Shown one piece after another: positions 1 to 8,057 of a stretch of 23,622 nucleotides of DNA. The stretch covers positions 1 to 23,622 of the forward strand of contig CAYSBE010000029.1 of the NCBI GenBank assembly GCA_964429245.1, read 5' to 3'. Source of the DNA: CAYSBE01 sp964429245 (GTDB taxonomy: Bacteria > Bacteroidota > Bacteroidia > UKL13-3). Numbering within the stretch: position 1 is the first letter of the stretch; each line of letters opens with the position of its first letter. Under the pieces are notes generated by a model, which ran no database searches, was not told the origin of the DNA, and saw only the letters and a program-made list of their open reading frames with translations. The position numbers and the translations under genes are program-made.

Positions 1-286
1 GAAGTTGTGGGTTAAAAGAATCGAGATTAAAAGAATCGAGAAAGCGAGAAGTTTTCAGTTGTGAGTATACAGTCCGTTCGAGTAGCAAGACAGTGCGTAC
101 CGAGCTTGCCCACCTTTGGTGCGAACTTGGATTTAGTTTGAAGTACTTAGGTTTAAGTTGTTGGGTGACTAATTTCTGGTGTTGGTTGTTCACGCCTTTT
201 GCGTGACAAGCTGATGTCTGGTGATTGGTGTAAAGTGTACAACATTTAGCATTAAAGACTAACACATAAAATATCAGATCCAATTT
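1..286. other. non-coding left edge with a 15-bp tandem duplication
   Basis: I see no convincing gene in this stretch. It lies downstream of the minus-strand dioxygenase gene. Two exact adjacent copies of the 15-mer TTAAAAGAATCGAGA occupy 12-26 and 27-41. A short inverted repeat (TCACGC, loop of five, GCGTGA) lies at 190-206. It has no U-rich tail on either strand, so it is only a weak candidate for the 3' end of the dioxygenase transcript. Confidence 0.5.
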
Positions 287-1159
287 CTATTTCCCAACTG
301 CAAAACACCGCATGCTGATGGAGCCATATTCGATACCTTCGTAAGTAAAAGTAAGCTCATCGGATTTTTGTTGCAAACCCAAAGCATAAATCATGGGCAG
401 GTAATGGTCGTTGGTAGGAACTGAAAGCATAGCAGCCGTTCCAAGTTTTTGGTAGTCAATCAGCTTTTCATGTTCGCGAGATATCAGCAGTTTTTTTACT
501 GTGCTGTCAAACTCAACCGACCAGTCGAAAGGTTTGCCGTTGCTCCAGTCGAGCTTACCCAAATTGTGTACAATATTTCCGCTTCCTACAATCAGCACCC
601 CTTTTTTCCGCAGAGCGGCCAGTTCGCCAGCTAGTTTATAGTGCCATGCAGGTGGTTTTGTATAATCAATGCTCATCTGAAACATGGGAATATCTGCTTG
701 TGGGTATACATGACGCATCACACTCCATGCACCATGGTCAAATCCCATTTCGTGGTCGGCAAATACTTGCAGAGATTTTACATTTTCCTGCACCATTTTA
801 GCGCCTTCAGGACTTCCCGGGGCAGGATATTTTACCGTGCTAAGCTCCTGCGGGAATCCGTAAAAATCATAGATCGTTTTTGGATTTGGTGTACTTGAAA
901 CAAAGGTTCCTTTGGTGTACCAATGTGCAGAAATAACCAGTATGGCCTTAGGCTTGTCAATGCTTTTGCCTAATTGCTGTAAATGTTGGGTAAATGCGTT
1001 ATCGGTAATTGCATTCATAGGCGAACCATGACCAAGAAATAATACAGGCATTATTTCAGCAGGTTTGTTGCTTTGAAATTGAACGGCAAATGAAGATAAA
1101 TCAGTAATCATGCTCAGACTGAATAAGGAAAAATGTTTCAGAAATTCGTTGCGATTCAT
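287..1159 (-). CDS. ygiD: YgiD-type class III extradiol ring-cleavage dioxygenase (4,5-DOPA dioxygenase family)
   Basis: The 290-residue protein belongs to the LigB-like/DODA extradiol dioxygenases, which use a metal bound by histidines to open catechol-type rings; E. coli YgiD acts on L-DOPA in vitro. Visible motifs are GHGSPMNAI (His44), SAHW (His79), DHGAW (His142), NIVHN (His198) and NDHYLPM (His252), matching the family's metal-site and catalytic histidines. I chose the start at 1159 because the frame open further upstream (to 1255) runs through an inverted repeat and looks non-coding. Residues 1-35 precede the catalytic core and resemble a weak leader (MNRNEFLKHFSLFSLSM), as in other Bacteroidota homologues; whether it is exported is unclear. 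The physiological substrate is not evident from the neighbours. A hairpin at 1204-1224 separates it from the yceI gene, so it is probably a separate transcription unit. Confidence 0.9.
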   Translation of the reverse strand: MNRNEFLKHFSLFSLSMITDLSSFAVQFQSNKPAEIMPVLFLGHGSPMNAITDNAFTQHLQQLGKSIDKPKAILVISAHWYTKGTFVSSTPNPKTIYDFYGFPQELSTVKYPAPGSPEGAKMVQENVKSLQVFADHEMGFDHGAWSVMRHVYPQADIPMFQMSIDYTKPPAWHYKLAGELAALRKKGVLIVGSGNIVHNLGKLDWSNGKPFDWSVEFDSTVKKLLISREHEKLIDYQKLGTAAMLSVPTNDHYLPMIYALGLQQKSDELTFTYEGIEYGSISMRCFAVGK

Positions 1160-1200
1160 AAGGTCGGAAGAATAGCAGATTATTGGAATGCTTAGAAAAT

Positions 1201-1227
1201 CAAAGCGTGGCACTGGGCCACGCTCTG
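1201..1227. terminator. perfect 8-bp inverted repeat between yceI and ygiD (terminator-like or REP-like)
   Basis: AGCGTGGC (1204-1211), a five-base loop and GCCACGCT (1217-1224) form a perfect GC-rich stem, extended outward to 1201/1227 with one mismatch. Read on the minus strand it lies after the yceI stop codon (1286) and is followed by a moderately T-rich tail (TTTGATTTTC). It could therefore end the marR-yceI transcript. The tail is interrupted, so a REP-type repeat or a structured leader for ygiD (start at 1159) is also possible. Confidence 0.5.
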
Positions 1228-1285
1228 AACCTAAACTATGAAAACACCTCCACACTACTACATGTATGAGGTCTTTTCACCTATA

Positions 1286-1897
1286 CTATTTTTGTGCAAT
1301 GATACTAACTTTTAAGTTAAACATATCATCGATAGCTTTGTCACCTATTCCTTCAAAGAATGATGCCGAACCGTACTTAATGTCATATAATGTTCTATTT
1401 ACATTAACTTCTGCATTTGCAGTCACTTTTGTTTTTTCAATTATTACAGTTGCTGGAAAAGTAACTTCTTTGGTAATACCTTTAATGGTCAAATCTGCAA
1501 CAATCGTGTAATTATTTTCTCCTGCTTTTGCATTTGCAATTGGAGTTGCTGATTTGATAACTAAGATAGCACTGTTAAAAGTTTCTGTTCCAAAAAATTC
1601 ATTTGATTTCAAGTGGCCAACCAACTTATCATGATACTCACCTTTAAGGTCAGTAGCATCTAAAGTAGTCATATCCACTATAACGGTTCCACCCACCAAT
1701 TTGTTTTGCTCTACGATTACTTCTCCCGCTTTAATTTTTACATAGCCTTCATGTTGTCCGGTTACCTTTTTGGCAAGCCAGTTCACTTTACTTTCAGTGG
1801 TGTTTACTTTTAATTTCTCTGCATTTTTTCCCGGAGGAGTTGCAAAAACTGACAAACTTGTTACAATTGTTGCGATTGATAAGATTAATTTTCTCAT
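1286..1897 (-). CDS. YceI-family periplasmic lipocalin-like protein
   Basis: The 203-residue protein has a clear signal peptide (MRKLILSIATIVTSLSVFA, cleavage near residue 19-20) followed by one YceI domain. Supporting motifs are KVNWLAKKVTGQHEGYV near the N-terminus, GHLKSNEFFGTETF, ADLTIKGITKEVTFPA and NRTLYDIKYGSASFF. Related proteins fold as an extended lipocalin-like beta barrel that binds polyisoprenoid or amide-type hydrophobic ligands in the periplasm. The precise role in Bacteroidota is not settled. The gene starts 34 bp after the stop of a marR gene on the same strand, so the two are probably co-transcribed and the regulator probably controls this gene. Length and motifs are normal for the family. 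The ligand cannot be read from the sequence. Confidence 0.92.
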   Translation of the reverse strand: MRKLILSIATIVTSLSVFATPPGKNAEKLKVNTTESKVNWLAKKVTGQHEGYVKIKAGEVIVEQNKLVGGTVIVDMTTLDATDLKGEYHDKLVGHLKSNEFFGTETFNSAILVIKSATPIANAKAGENNYTIVADLTIKGITKEVTFPATVIIEKTKVTANAEVNVNRTLYDIKYGSASFFEGIGDKAIDDMFNLKVSIIAQK

Positions 1898-1931
1898 GTT
1901 TAATTTAATTTATGGTTGATTTATTTATGGG

Positions 1932-2396
1932 TTAACTTTTTCTGAATTTGTCCAATAGTTCATTCAATTCTTTAGCTTCATTTTCTTCAACACCGCATAA
2001 ATTCATTATGTTTTTATGTTGGTGTATTTCAATATCATTTAACAAAGCCATACCTTGTTGCGTAATAGCAATGTCCATTCTTCTTCTGTCGTTTCCACAC
2101 ATTTCTCTCGAAACCAATTCACGTGCAAGCAATTTATCAATAAGCCTTGATGCGTTTGACATCTTATCTAGCATTCGTGATTGCACTTCACTTACATTAA
2201 TGCTATTTGGATATTGTCCTTTTAGTATCCTCAATACATTGTACTGTTGCGGTGAAATACCATATGGTTTAAAAAACTTTATTTGTTTAGATGAAATCCA
2301 GCTGGCAGTGAACAAAAGGTTTATGAAGGCCTTTTCATGTTCACTTTTAAATGATTTTTGCTGTATTTCTTCTGCTATGTTCAAAATAATTGTCAT
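1932..2396 (-). CDS. MarR-family winged-helix transcriptional regulator
   Basis: The 154-residue cytosolic protein has the MarR layout: N-terminal dimerisation helices (about 1-45), a winged helix-turn-helix (about 46-115) and C-terminal dimerisation helices. Typical segments are GISPQQYNVLRILKG, MLDKMSNASRLIDKLLARELV in the recognition-helix region, and NDRRRMDIAITQQGMALL in the wing. It is expected to bind a palindromic operator as a dimer and release it on binding a small phenolic or lipophilic ligand. The yceI gene follows 34 bp downstream. A perfect palindrome lies inside the promoter-like sequence just upstream (2398-2428), which suggests autoregulation of the marR-yceI unit. No ligand can be inferred. 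Confidence 0.9.
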   Translation of the reverse strand: MTIILNIAEEIQQKSFKSEHEKAFINLLFTASWISSKQIKFFKPYGISPQQYNVLRILKGQYPNSINVSEVQSRMLDKMSNASRLIDKLLARELVSREMCGNDRRRMDIAITQQGMALLNDIEIHQHKNIMNLCGVEENEAKELNELLDKFRKS

Positions 2397-2397
2397 G

Positions 2398-2428
2398 CAA
2401 ATATATGTATATACAAATAATGTACAAA
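2398..2428 (-). promoter_or_regulatory. Bacteroidota-type promoter with embedded palindrome upstream of marR-yceI
   Basis: Read on the minus strand, TTTG (2428-2425), a 19-bp spacer and TATATTTG (2405-2398) match the Bacteroidota primary sigma consensus TTTG-N19-TAnnTTTG. The perfect 10-bp palindrome TGTATATACA (2406-2415) fills half of the spacer, a good position for a repressing MarR dimer. The -7-like box is only 1 bp from the ATG at 2396. The transcript would therefore begin at or inside the start codon, so either the message is leaderless or the annotated -7 box is fortuitous. Confidence 0.5.
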
Positions 2429-2474
2429 CTTATTCCTTTGCATTTAAATAAAGTTCTGATAGATAGTAGTTTAA

Positions 2475-4106
2475 TTATTTGGTTACAGGTTTTCCTGAGA
2501 TGAAAACTGCTTCAGGAAGCAAGTTTACATACGCTTGAGGTGGCAGTTTTTGAAGGTCGGTTTTGTACACCACAAAATCAGCATCCATACCTTCTGCTAA
2601 ATTGCCCAATTTGTTTTCCCAAAATGCGCTGTAAGCAGGCCAGATGGTCATGCCATACAAGGCTTGCCAAAATGAAAGCGCCTCAGATGGGTTGAAACCA
2701 TTATTGGGAAATCCGGATGGACTTTTTCTCGTAATGGCAGCATACAACGTAAGCATGGGATTGACCTGTTCAACCGGAAAATCAGTTCCAAGTGGCAGTA
2801 CATTATTTTGAGACAAAAGGGTTTGATAAGCATAAGCATATTTTATCCTATCTACTCCTAATCTTTCTGCAGCCCAATACATATCGCTGGTTGCATGGGT
2901 AGGCTGTACACTGGGAATAATGTTATGTTTTTTGTAGAAATCAAAATCTTCAGAATGCATCACTTGTGCATGCTCAATACGCCAACGTTTGTTATTGTTA
3001 CCAAGTGCTTGGGCATAAATTTTCAATAGCGTACGGTTTGCTGAATCACCAATGCAATGGGTATTGAGCTGAAAAGGTGTTTGCGCCAATTGCATGGCAT
3101 AGCTTTCCATTTCCTCTACATCGGTAATAATCATTCCATGATGATTTGCATCATGGTAGGGTTTGATTAAACAGGCCCCGCGCGATCCGAGTGCGCCATC
3201 GGCATACATTTTAAATCCTCCGATACGCAAGTATGCTGTTTCGTAAATTCCCTTCTTAAGCCAATAATCAATTTCGGACTGCGAAATGCTTACCATGGCA
3301 TTGATACGAATAGTTAACAGACCTACTTTTTGCAATGAATCAATTAAGAGCAGGGTAGAGGTTGGCAAGCCGGCATCGGTTACCGCTGTCAAACCGTATT
3401 TGAAACAAGTATCTTGTGCTGCCAGCAATGCATTTACATGTGTTTGTCTATCTGTTTCTGGTAAGGCTTGAGTTGCTATATCTACGGCATTATCAATAAG
3501 TACTCCGGTAAGTTTTCCATTTTTTAGGATGAATTCGCCCCCATTTATTTTTGTTGTGGTTGATATTTTTGCCAGTTGCAGCAGGTAATCATTTGCTATT
3601 GCTGCGTGACCATCAACCCGTTTTAATATTACGGGTAAATTCGGAAAAGCAGCATTCAACTGTTCATTACTTGGAAAATCTTTTGAAGCCCAATCATTTT
3701 GGTCCCATCCCCTGCCAATTAAAACCGAAGGGTGATACTTTTCGTAAAATGCTTTACAGCGGGTCATCACTTCTTCCCATGAAGCGGTTCCGGTTAAATC
3801 GACTTGTTGCAAGGTCATGCCATATCCCCAGAAGTGGCAGTGCGCATCATGCCATCCGGGATACACATGGTTTCCGTTCAGGTCAATTGCATTTGCGGCT
3901 TGATATAATTTATTGAGTGAATCAAAAGAACCCAGTGCTACAATTTTTCCGTCTTTTACAGCCATTGCTTCTGCTGGTGATTGCAATGAATCCATGATAT
4001 GAAATACTCCATGATGAAAAATGGTATCTACTTCTTGCTTCGGGCTACAAGAAAAAAAAGCTATCGTAATTAGAGCCGATAAAGGGTAAAAAAATGATTT
4101 CAGCAT
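2475..4106 (-). CDS. YtcJ-like amidohydrolase-3 family lipoprotein
   Basis: The 543-residue protein is a metal-dependent amidohydrolase of the YtcJ/amidohydrolase 3 type. The start at 4106 gives a good lipoprotein signal (MLKSFFYPLSALITIAFFSC, acylated Cys20); an upstream Met at 4136 would overlap the preceding gene and spoil the signal. Core motifs are PGWHDAHCHFWGYG (metal ligands His89 and His91), GGFKMYADGALGSRGA (Lys299 in the metal region), NTHCIGDSANR (His350), RIEHAQ (His379) and LGTDFPVE (Asp442). The family hydrolyses amide or imide bonds, but most members have no known substrate. The lipid anchor predicts an envelope location. Only 5 bp separate it from the acyltransferase stop upstream, so it is probably the last gene of a ferritin-acyltransferase-amidohydrolase operon. 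I see no functional link among the three. Confidence 0.88.
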   Translation of the reverse strand: MLKSFFYPLSALITIAFFSCSPKQEVDTIFHHGVFHIMDSLQSPAEAMAVKDGKIVALGSFDSLNKLYQAANAIDLNGNHVYPGWHDAHCHFWGYGMTLQQVDLTGTASWEEVMTRCKAFYEKYHPSVLIGRGWDQNDWASKDFPSNEQLNAAFPNLPVILKRVDGHAAIANDYLLQLAKISTTTKINGGEFILKNGKLTGVLIDNAVDIATQALPETDRQTHVNALLAAQDTCFKYGLTAVTDAGLPTSTLLLIDSLQKVGLLTIRINAMVSISQSEIDYWLKKGIYETAYLRIGGFKMYADGALGSRGACLIKPYHDANHHGMIITDVEEMESYAMQLAQTPFQLNTHCIGDSANRTLLKIYAQALGNNNKRWRIEHAQVMHSEDFDFYKKHNIIPSVQPTHATSDMYWAAERLGVDRIKYAYAYQTLLSQNNVLPLGTDFPVEQVNPMLTLYAAITRKSPSGFPNNGFNPSEALSFWQALYGMTIWPAYSAFWENKLGNLAEGMDADFVVYKTDLQKLPPQAYVNLLPEAVFISGKPVTK

Positions 4107-4111
4107 GATGG

Positions 4112-5020
4112 TTAGTTTGGTCGTTTGTGTTTCCATCGCCTATGGCTCCAAAGCCATTGTTCAGGATGTTGTTGAATATCTGTTGCCAGCAATTCGGCAA
4201 ATTTTTTTGTTACAAAACCTTGTGCTTCTTTTGATGCATCTTGGGAGATGGTGGTAAAATTAACTTGATAGTACCCTCTGCGGTATCTGTACAAACCTGC
4301 ATATATTACAGGTGCTTTTAATTTTGCAGCAATCTTTTCACTGCCTGTAAAAAATGCAGTATCCTGATGTAAAAAAGTTGTCCATAAAGCTGTTTCAGGA
4401 CTTGGAGATTGATCAGCAATAAACGAATGGGTGCAAATTTCTTTATTGTAATGAATGATACTTTTTAAGGCTTGGTGCATGGGTATTAGAAATAAATCGC
4501 AGCGATGTCGAATATAGTACATCAGCCAGTCGAAAAACTTATTGCTAAGTGGATGATACAGGGTGTTGGTTTGTCTAGGTGCTGTATGATAGGTATATGA
4601 AAATCCTCCCCATTCCCAGTTGCCCATATGGCCAAGCATCACTATCAATGAATGGTGTTGTAAATAATTATTTGCTAAATCAATTTGATTAAACCTACAT
4701 CGTTTCATGACAGATTCCCTAGACATGGTCATGGTTTTTATGGTTTCTAGAAACACATCAATCATGTTGCGGTAATAGGCATCAGCAATGTATTTTATTT
4801 CTGTTTCCGATTTTTCGGGAAACGCATTTTTCAGGTTGGTGTAAATTACTTTTTTGCGATAGCCAATTACATTTCTCATTAAAAGCACCAGCACATCAGA
4901 TATAAAATGAATAACCCAAAATGGCAAGAGTGAAAATAGAAAAAATGGAATGGCAATAAAAAAGTAATACCACCTAAAGGGTGGTACACTATGAATTACT
5001 GCTTGTTTAGGTTGATCCAT
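4112..5020 (-). CDS. lipid A-type lysophospholipid acyltransferase (LpxL/HtrB family)
   Basis: The 302-residue inner-membrane protein belongs to the LpxL/LpxM (HtrB/MsbB) acyltransferases, which add secondary acyl chains to lipid A or related lipids from acyl-ACP. A hydrophobic anchor lies at about residues 17-47. The catalytic H(X4)E motif is His131 to Glu136 in LGHMGNWEWG. Later segments include FIADQSPSP, GSEKIAAKLKAPVIYAGLYR and the C-terminal WLWSHRRWKHKRP, all characteristic of the family. It starts 8 bp after the ferritin stop and ends 5 bp before the amidohydrolase start, so it probably sits mid-operon. Bacteroidota genomes often carry several such paralogues, some acylating aminolipids rather than lipid A, so the exact acceptor is uncertain. 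Confidence 0.9.
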   Translation of the reverse strand: MDQPKQAVIHSVPPFRWYYFFIAIPFFLFSLLPFWVIHFISDVLVLLMRNVIGYRKKVIYTNLKNAFPEKSETEIKYIADAYYRNMIDVFLETIKTMTMSRESVMKRCRFNQIDLANNYLQHHSLIVMLGHMGNWEWGGFSYTYHTAPRQTNTLYHPLSNKFFDWLMYYIRHRCDLFLIPMHQALKSIIHYNKEICTHSFIADQSPSPETALWTTFLHQDTAFFTGSEKIAAKLKAPVIYAGLYRYRRGYYQVNFTTISQDASKEAQGFVTKKFAELLATDIQQHPEQWLWSHRRWKHKRPN

Positions 5021-5028
5021 TAACCAAC

Positions 5029-5550
5029 TTATTTCCCTTTTTCATTTCCAGCACCTGCACCTCCTGTATAGGATGATAAATCACGGTCAAAAAGATACAT
5101 GCCGCCTTTATCGTTGCCAATCAGGTTGAGTTTGTCAAGGATGTTTCTGGCCAATGCTTCTTCTTCAATTTGCTCGGCTACATACCACTGTAAAAAGTTG
5201 TGTGTGGTATAATCTTTTTCTTTCAAACAAATTTCAACAAGACCGTTGATTTCGTTTGACACATTCACTTCATGTTTCAATAAATCCTTAAATACGGCAT
5301 CAAGGCCTTTGTATGAAGTTGTAACTGCAGCCAATGCCGGAATTTTTGCTTTGCCACCTCTTTCGTTTACATACTTCACCAACTTGAGCATGTGTGTACG
5401 TTCTTCATCAGAATGCTGATAAAAGAAATTAGCAACACCATTGTATCCGTTGTTTTCGGCCCATGATGCCATAGCCAAATAATATTGTGATGATGCAGCT
5501 TCAAGTTGTACTTGTTTGTTTAGTGCGGCTTCTATTTTTGTATTTAACAT
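5029..5550 (-). CDS. ftnA: bacterial non-haem ferritin (FtnA type)
   Basis: The 173-residue protein is a classical bacterial ferritin, which forms a 24-mer cage that oxidises Fe(II) and stores the mineral in the cytosol. Ferroxidase-centre residues are in place: Glu17, Glu50 and His53 (DEERTHM), Glu94, Gln127 and Glu130 (WYVAEQIEEEALA). SSQYYLAMASWAE after Glu17 and KLNLIGNDKGGMYLFDRDL near the C-terminus are typical FtnA sequence. The tail is short and glycine-rich. It is the first gene of a tight minus-strand cluster with the acyltransferase 8 bp downstream. A TACCTTTG box (minus strand, 5579-5572), 21 bp upstream of the ATG, is a likely -7 element without a good -33 partner. I did not find a Fur-type operator. 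Confidence 0.95.
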   Translation of the reverse strand: MLNTKIEAALNKQVQLEAASSQYYLAMASWAENNGYNGVANFFYQHSDEERTHMLKLVKYVNERGGKAKIPALAAVTTSYKGLDAVFKDLLKHEVNVSNEINGLVEICLKEKDYTTHNFLQWYVAEQIEEEALARNILDKLNLIGNDKGGMYLFDRDLSSYTGGAGAGNEKGK

Positions 5551-5571
5551 GATTTTTAAAATTTATTTGTT

Positions 5572-5579
5572 CAAAGGTA
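5572..5579 (-). promoter_or_regulatory. candidate -7 box for the ferritin operon
   Basis: On the minus strand TACCTTTG matches the Bacteroidota -7 consensus TAnnTTTG. It lies between the carboxylase stop (5589) and the ferritin ATG (5550). No TTG or TTTG is present at the expected distance upstream, so the call rests on one box only. Confidence 0.4.
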
Positions 5580-5588
5580 AATAATTTA

Positions 5589-7208
5589 TCAGGTACGTAT
5601 TACACCCGGTCTGAATTCTTTGGTGATGGGTGCATGATTAGCGGCTTCAATGCCCATCGAAATCCATTTGCGTGTATCAACAGGATTAATGATAGCATCC
5701 ACCCATAACCTTGCCGCAGCATAGTACGGGCTCATTTGTTTGTTATATCTGTCTGTTATCAATTTGAGTAAATCAGCGTGCTTTTTTTCATCCACTACTT
5801 CGCCTTTTGCTTTTAGCGAAGCTTCTTCTATTTGCAATAAAACTTTAGCGGCTTGTTCGCCACCCATCACGGCAATTTTTGCGTTGGGCCATGCTGCTAT
5901 CAGTCGTGGGTCATAGGCTTTGCCACACATGGCATAGTTGCCGGCACCATAAGAATTTCCGGTGATGATGGTAAATTTAGGTACTACAGAATTGGCTTGT
6001 GCATTTACCATTTTGGCACCATCTTTAATAATGCCTCCATGTTCGCTGCGGCTTCCTACCATAAATCCGGTTACATCTTGTAGGAATACCAAAGGAATTT
6101 TTTTCTGGTTGCAGTTCATGATAAAGTGAGCAGCCTTATCAGCCGAGTCAGAATAGATAACTCCTCCAATTTGCATTTCCATTGGATTATCGTTGGCGCT
6201 TTGTTTTGGTTTTTTGGCTTTCACCACCAATCGATTATTGGCCACAATACCCACGGCCCAACCGTCAATGCGGGCATAGCCGCAAATGATGGTTTTGCCA
6301 TACAGCTCTTTGTAAGCATCAAAACTATCAGCATCCACCAATCGCTCGATGATTTCCATTACATCAAACGGCTTAGTAAAATTAGCTACTGCTTCATACA
6401 CATTGTCCATTGATTTTGCGGGAGCCTCAGGAGCTATGCGGTTAAAACCGGCTTTTTCATAGTCGCCAATTTTATCCATGATACGTTTGATTCTATCCAA
6501 ACAAGCAGCATCGTTTTCAAATTTATAATCGGTTACTCCACTTATTTCACAATGCGTAGATGCACCTCCTAACGTTTCATTGTCTATGTCTTCACCAATG
6601 GCTGCTTTAACCAAATAGCTACCCGCCAAAAATATCGATCCGGTTTTGTCAACAATCATGGCTTCATCGCTCATGATTGGTAAGTAAGCACCACCTGCTA
6701 CACAACTTCCCATCACGGCTGCTATTTGGGTAATGCCCATGCTACTCATCACGGCATTGTTGCGAAACATGCGACCAAAATGTTCTTTGTCGGGGAAAAT
6801 TTCATCTTGCATGGGCAAATACACACCGGCACTATCCACCAAATAGATGATGGGTAATTTATTTTCAATCGCAATTTCTTGGGCACGCAAGTTCTTTTTT
6901 GCGGTTATTGGAAACCAGGCTCCCGCTTTTACGGTAGCATCATTGGCCACAACCAGGCATTGTTTGCCGCTTACATATCCCATTTCCACCACCACACCAC
7001 CACTGGGGCAGCCGCCTTGCTCTTCATACATATCAAGTCCGGCAAAAGCACCAATTTCAATACGTGGTTTATCGTTGTCTAATAAATAATCAACCCGCTC
7101 GCGGGCCAGCATCTTGCCTTTTTCTGTTTGTTTGGCTGCAGCTTTTTTGCCTCCGCCTTCGTGTATTTTTTGGAGTTTGGTCTGGAGTTCGTTTATGATT
7201 TCTTGCAT
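5589..7208 (-). CDS. biotin-dependent acyl-CoA carboxylase, carboxyltransferase (beta) subunit, methylcrotonyl-CoA carboxylase-like
   Basis: The 539-residue cytosolic protein contains the two crotonase-fold halves of a carboxyltransferase (about residues 30-270 and 285-525). It moves CO2 from biotin to an acyl-CoA. N-terminal-half segments include LARERVDYLLD, GASTHCEISGVTDY and GSCVAGGAYLPIMSDEA. C-terminal-half segments include IPLVFLQDVTGFMVGS, GIIKDGAKMVNA, GNSYGAGNYAMCGKAYDPR and AKIAVMGGEQAAKVL. The pattern GYGAGNYxMCGRAY/MGGEQAA is closest to 3-methylcrotonyl-CoA carboxylase beta (leucine breakdown). Propionyl- or geranyl-CoA carboxylase cannot be excluded without alignment. The biotin-carrying alpha subunit is not in the window, so the pair is encoded apart. 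A good promoter lies at 7237-7266. Confidence 0.93.
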   Translation of the reverse strand: MQEIINELQTKLQKIHEGGGKKAAAKQTEKGKMLARERVDYLLDNDKPRIEIGAFAGLDMYEEQGGCPSGGVVVEMGYVSGKQCLVVANDATVKAGAWFPITAKKNLRAQEIAIENKLPIIYLVDSAGVYLPMQDEIFPDKEHFGRMFRNNAVMSSMGITQIAAVMGSCVAGGAYLPIMSDEAMIVDKTGSIFLAGSYLVKAAIGEDIDNETLGGASTHCEISGVTDYKFENDAACLDRIKRIMDKIGDYEKAGFNRIAPEAPAKSMDNVYEAVANFTKPFDVMEIIERLVDADSFDAYKELYGKTIICGYARIDGWAVGIVANNRLVVKAKKPKQSANDNPMEMQIGGVIYSDSADKAAHFIMNCNQKKIPLVFLQDVTGFMVGSRSEHGGIIKDGAKMVNAQANSVVPKFTIITGNSYGAGNYAMCGKAYDPRLIAAWPNAKIAVMGGEQAAKVLLQIEEASLKAKGEVVDEKKHADLLKLITDRYNKQMSPYYAAARLWVDAIINPVDTRKWISMGIEAANHAPITKEFRPGVIRT

Positions 7209-7236
7209 AGCTTGATTTGCTTCGTATGGGTAATCG

Positions 7237-7266
7237 CAAAGCTATTATTCTCGAGCTAAATTCAAA
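7237..7266 (-). promoter_or_regulatory. Bacteroidota-type promoter of the carboxylase gene
   Basis: On the minus strand TTTG (7266-7263), an 18-bp spacer and TAGCTTTG (7244-7237) match the consensus TTTG-N19-TAnnTTTG with a spacer one base short. The start codon is at 7208, leaving a leader of roughly 20-25 nt. Confidence 0.65.
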
Positions 7267-7317
7267 CTATCTTACTTAAGGGCTTTGTACACACTTTGCA
7301 TTAGGAATTCTGTTAAC

Positions 7318-8057
7318 TTATTTAGCTTGGCTAATATCAACATATGACTCTACTGTTCCTTTCTCACATAAACTGAAGTTAGTCAAATGCACTTTTGCCT
7401 TTGTATTTCTACCCAGTTGCCATGAAAAGGGATATTCGGAAAATGTATTTCCATATACTTGTGGAGGATTAAAAACTTGCATAGTGTCAATTATTTGGTT
7501 CTCAAAAAATGGACCGATTAATATAGTTGACCATCCCGCAGGTCCGAAAATAAATGTGTCTTTTACGGAGGTCGAATGACTAGCTAATTTGAATTTATAA
7601 ATAATAGTTATTTCAGTATTAAAATAAACATCGCTTACATTCATATCTCTATTTTTAGGAATTTTATACAGCAAATAATTATTTGCAAAGCCCTTTTCAC
7701 TTACCAATGTTAATCCATTTTGTGGGTCTTGTTTTATGTTTTCGTACGTTAATGAAAATTCCCCNNNNNNNNNNNNNNNNNNNNNNNNNNNNNNNNNNNN
7801 NNNNNNNNNNNNNNNNNNNNNNNNNNNNNNNNNNNNNNNNNNNNNNNNNNNNNNNNNNNNNNNNCGGCTACAGGTATCGGGTTGTTACAATTTTGTACCA
7901 AACGTCCGGTAATGGTAAACTCGGCTTTCTCTTCCTTTTTGCAACCCACTATGCTTAGCAAAATAAATAGCAAACATAACAATGTTTTACAGGCTTTCAC
8001 TTCATAACGGAGGTAAGTATTATGCATAATGTAAGATTTGCGCATGATCTTTTTCAA
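7318..8057 (-). CDS. lipoprotein with carboxypeptidase-regulatory-like domain, interrupted by assembly gap
   Basis: I read this as one gene interrupted by 100 N. The upstream part encodes a lipoprotein leader ending LLSIVGC followed by KKEE and then AEFTITGRLVQNCNNPIPVA. Downstream of the gap the frame resumes at base 7764 with GEFSLTYEN and stays open to the stop at 7318. GRxxxxxxNPIPVA before the gap and GEFSL after it are the first and last strands of a carboxypeptidase-D-regulatory-like (transthyretin-like) domain, which suggests only a few dozen residues are missing. The remaining roughly 150 residues are beta-rich and I do not recognise them. The exact start is uncertain because Met codons at 8057, 8045 and 8027 all precede the lipobox. 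Function is unknown; a cell-envelope location is likely. Confidence 0.7.
7765..7864. other. scaffold gap of exactly 100 N
   Basis: Exactly 100 undetermined bases, the customary placeholder length, lie inside the lipoprotein gene. The true length is unknown. For the two halves to be in frame it must leave remainder 2 on division by 3, which 100 does not. Confidence 0.98.

Noticed and set aside
432..970. Possible repeat array or CRISPR suggested by recurrent short words
   Set aside because: There are no regularly spaced identical repeats anywhere in the window. This stretch is the coding sequence of the dioxygenase.
1160..1255. 32-residue N-terminal extension of the YgiD protein
   Set aside because: It runs through an inverted repeat, has no family similarity, and a better start lies at 1159.
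7749..8057. Separate 102-residue gene ending just past the N run
   Set aside because: The apparent stop arises only because the N placeholder has the wrong length modulo 3. The other frame is open from the gap and completes the lipoprotein.
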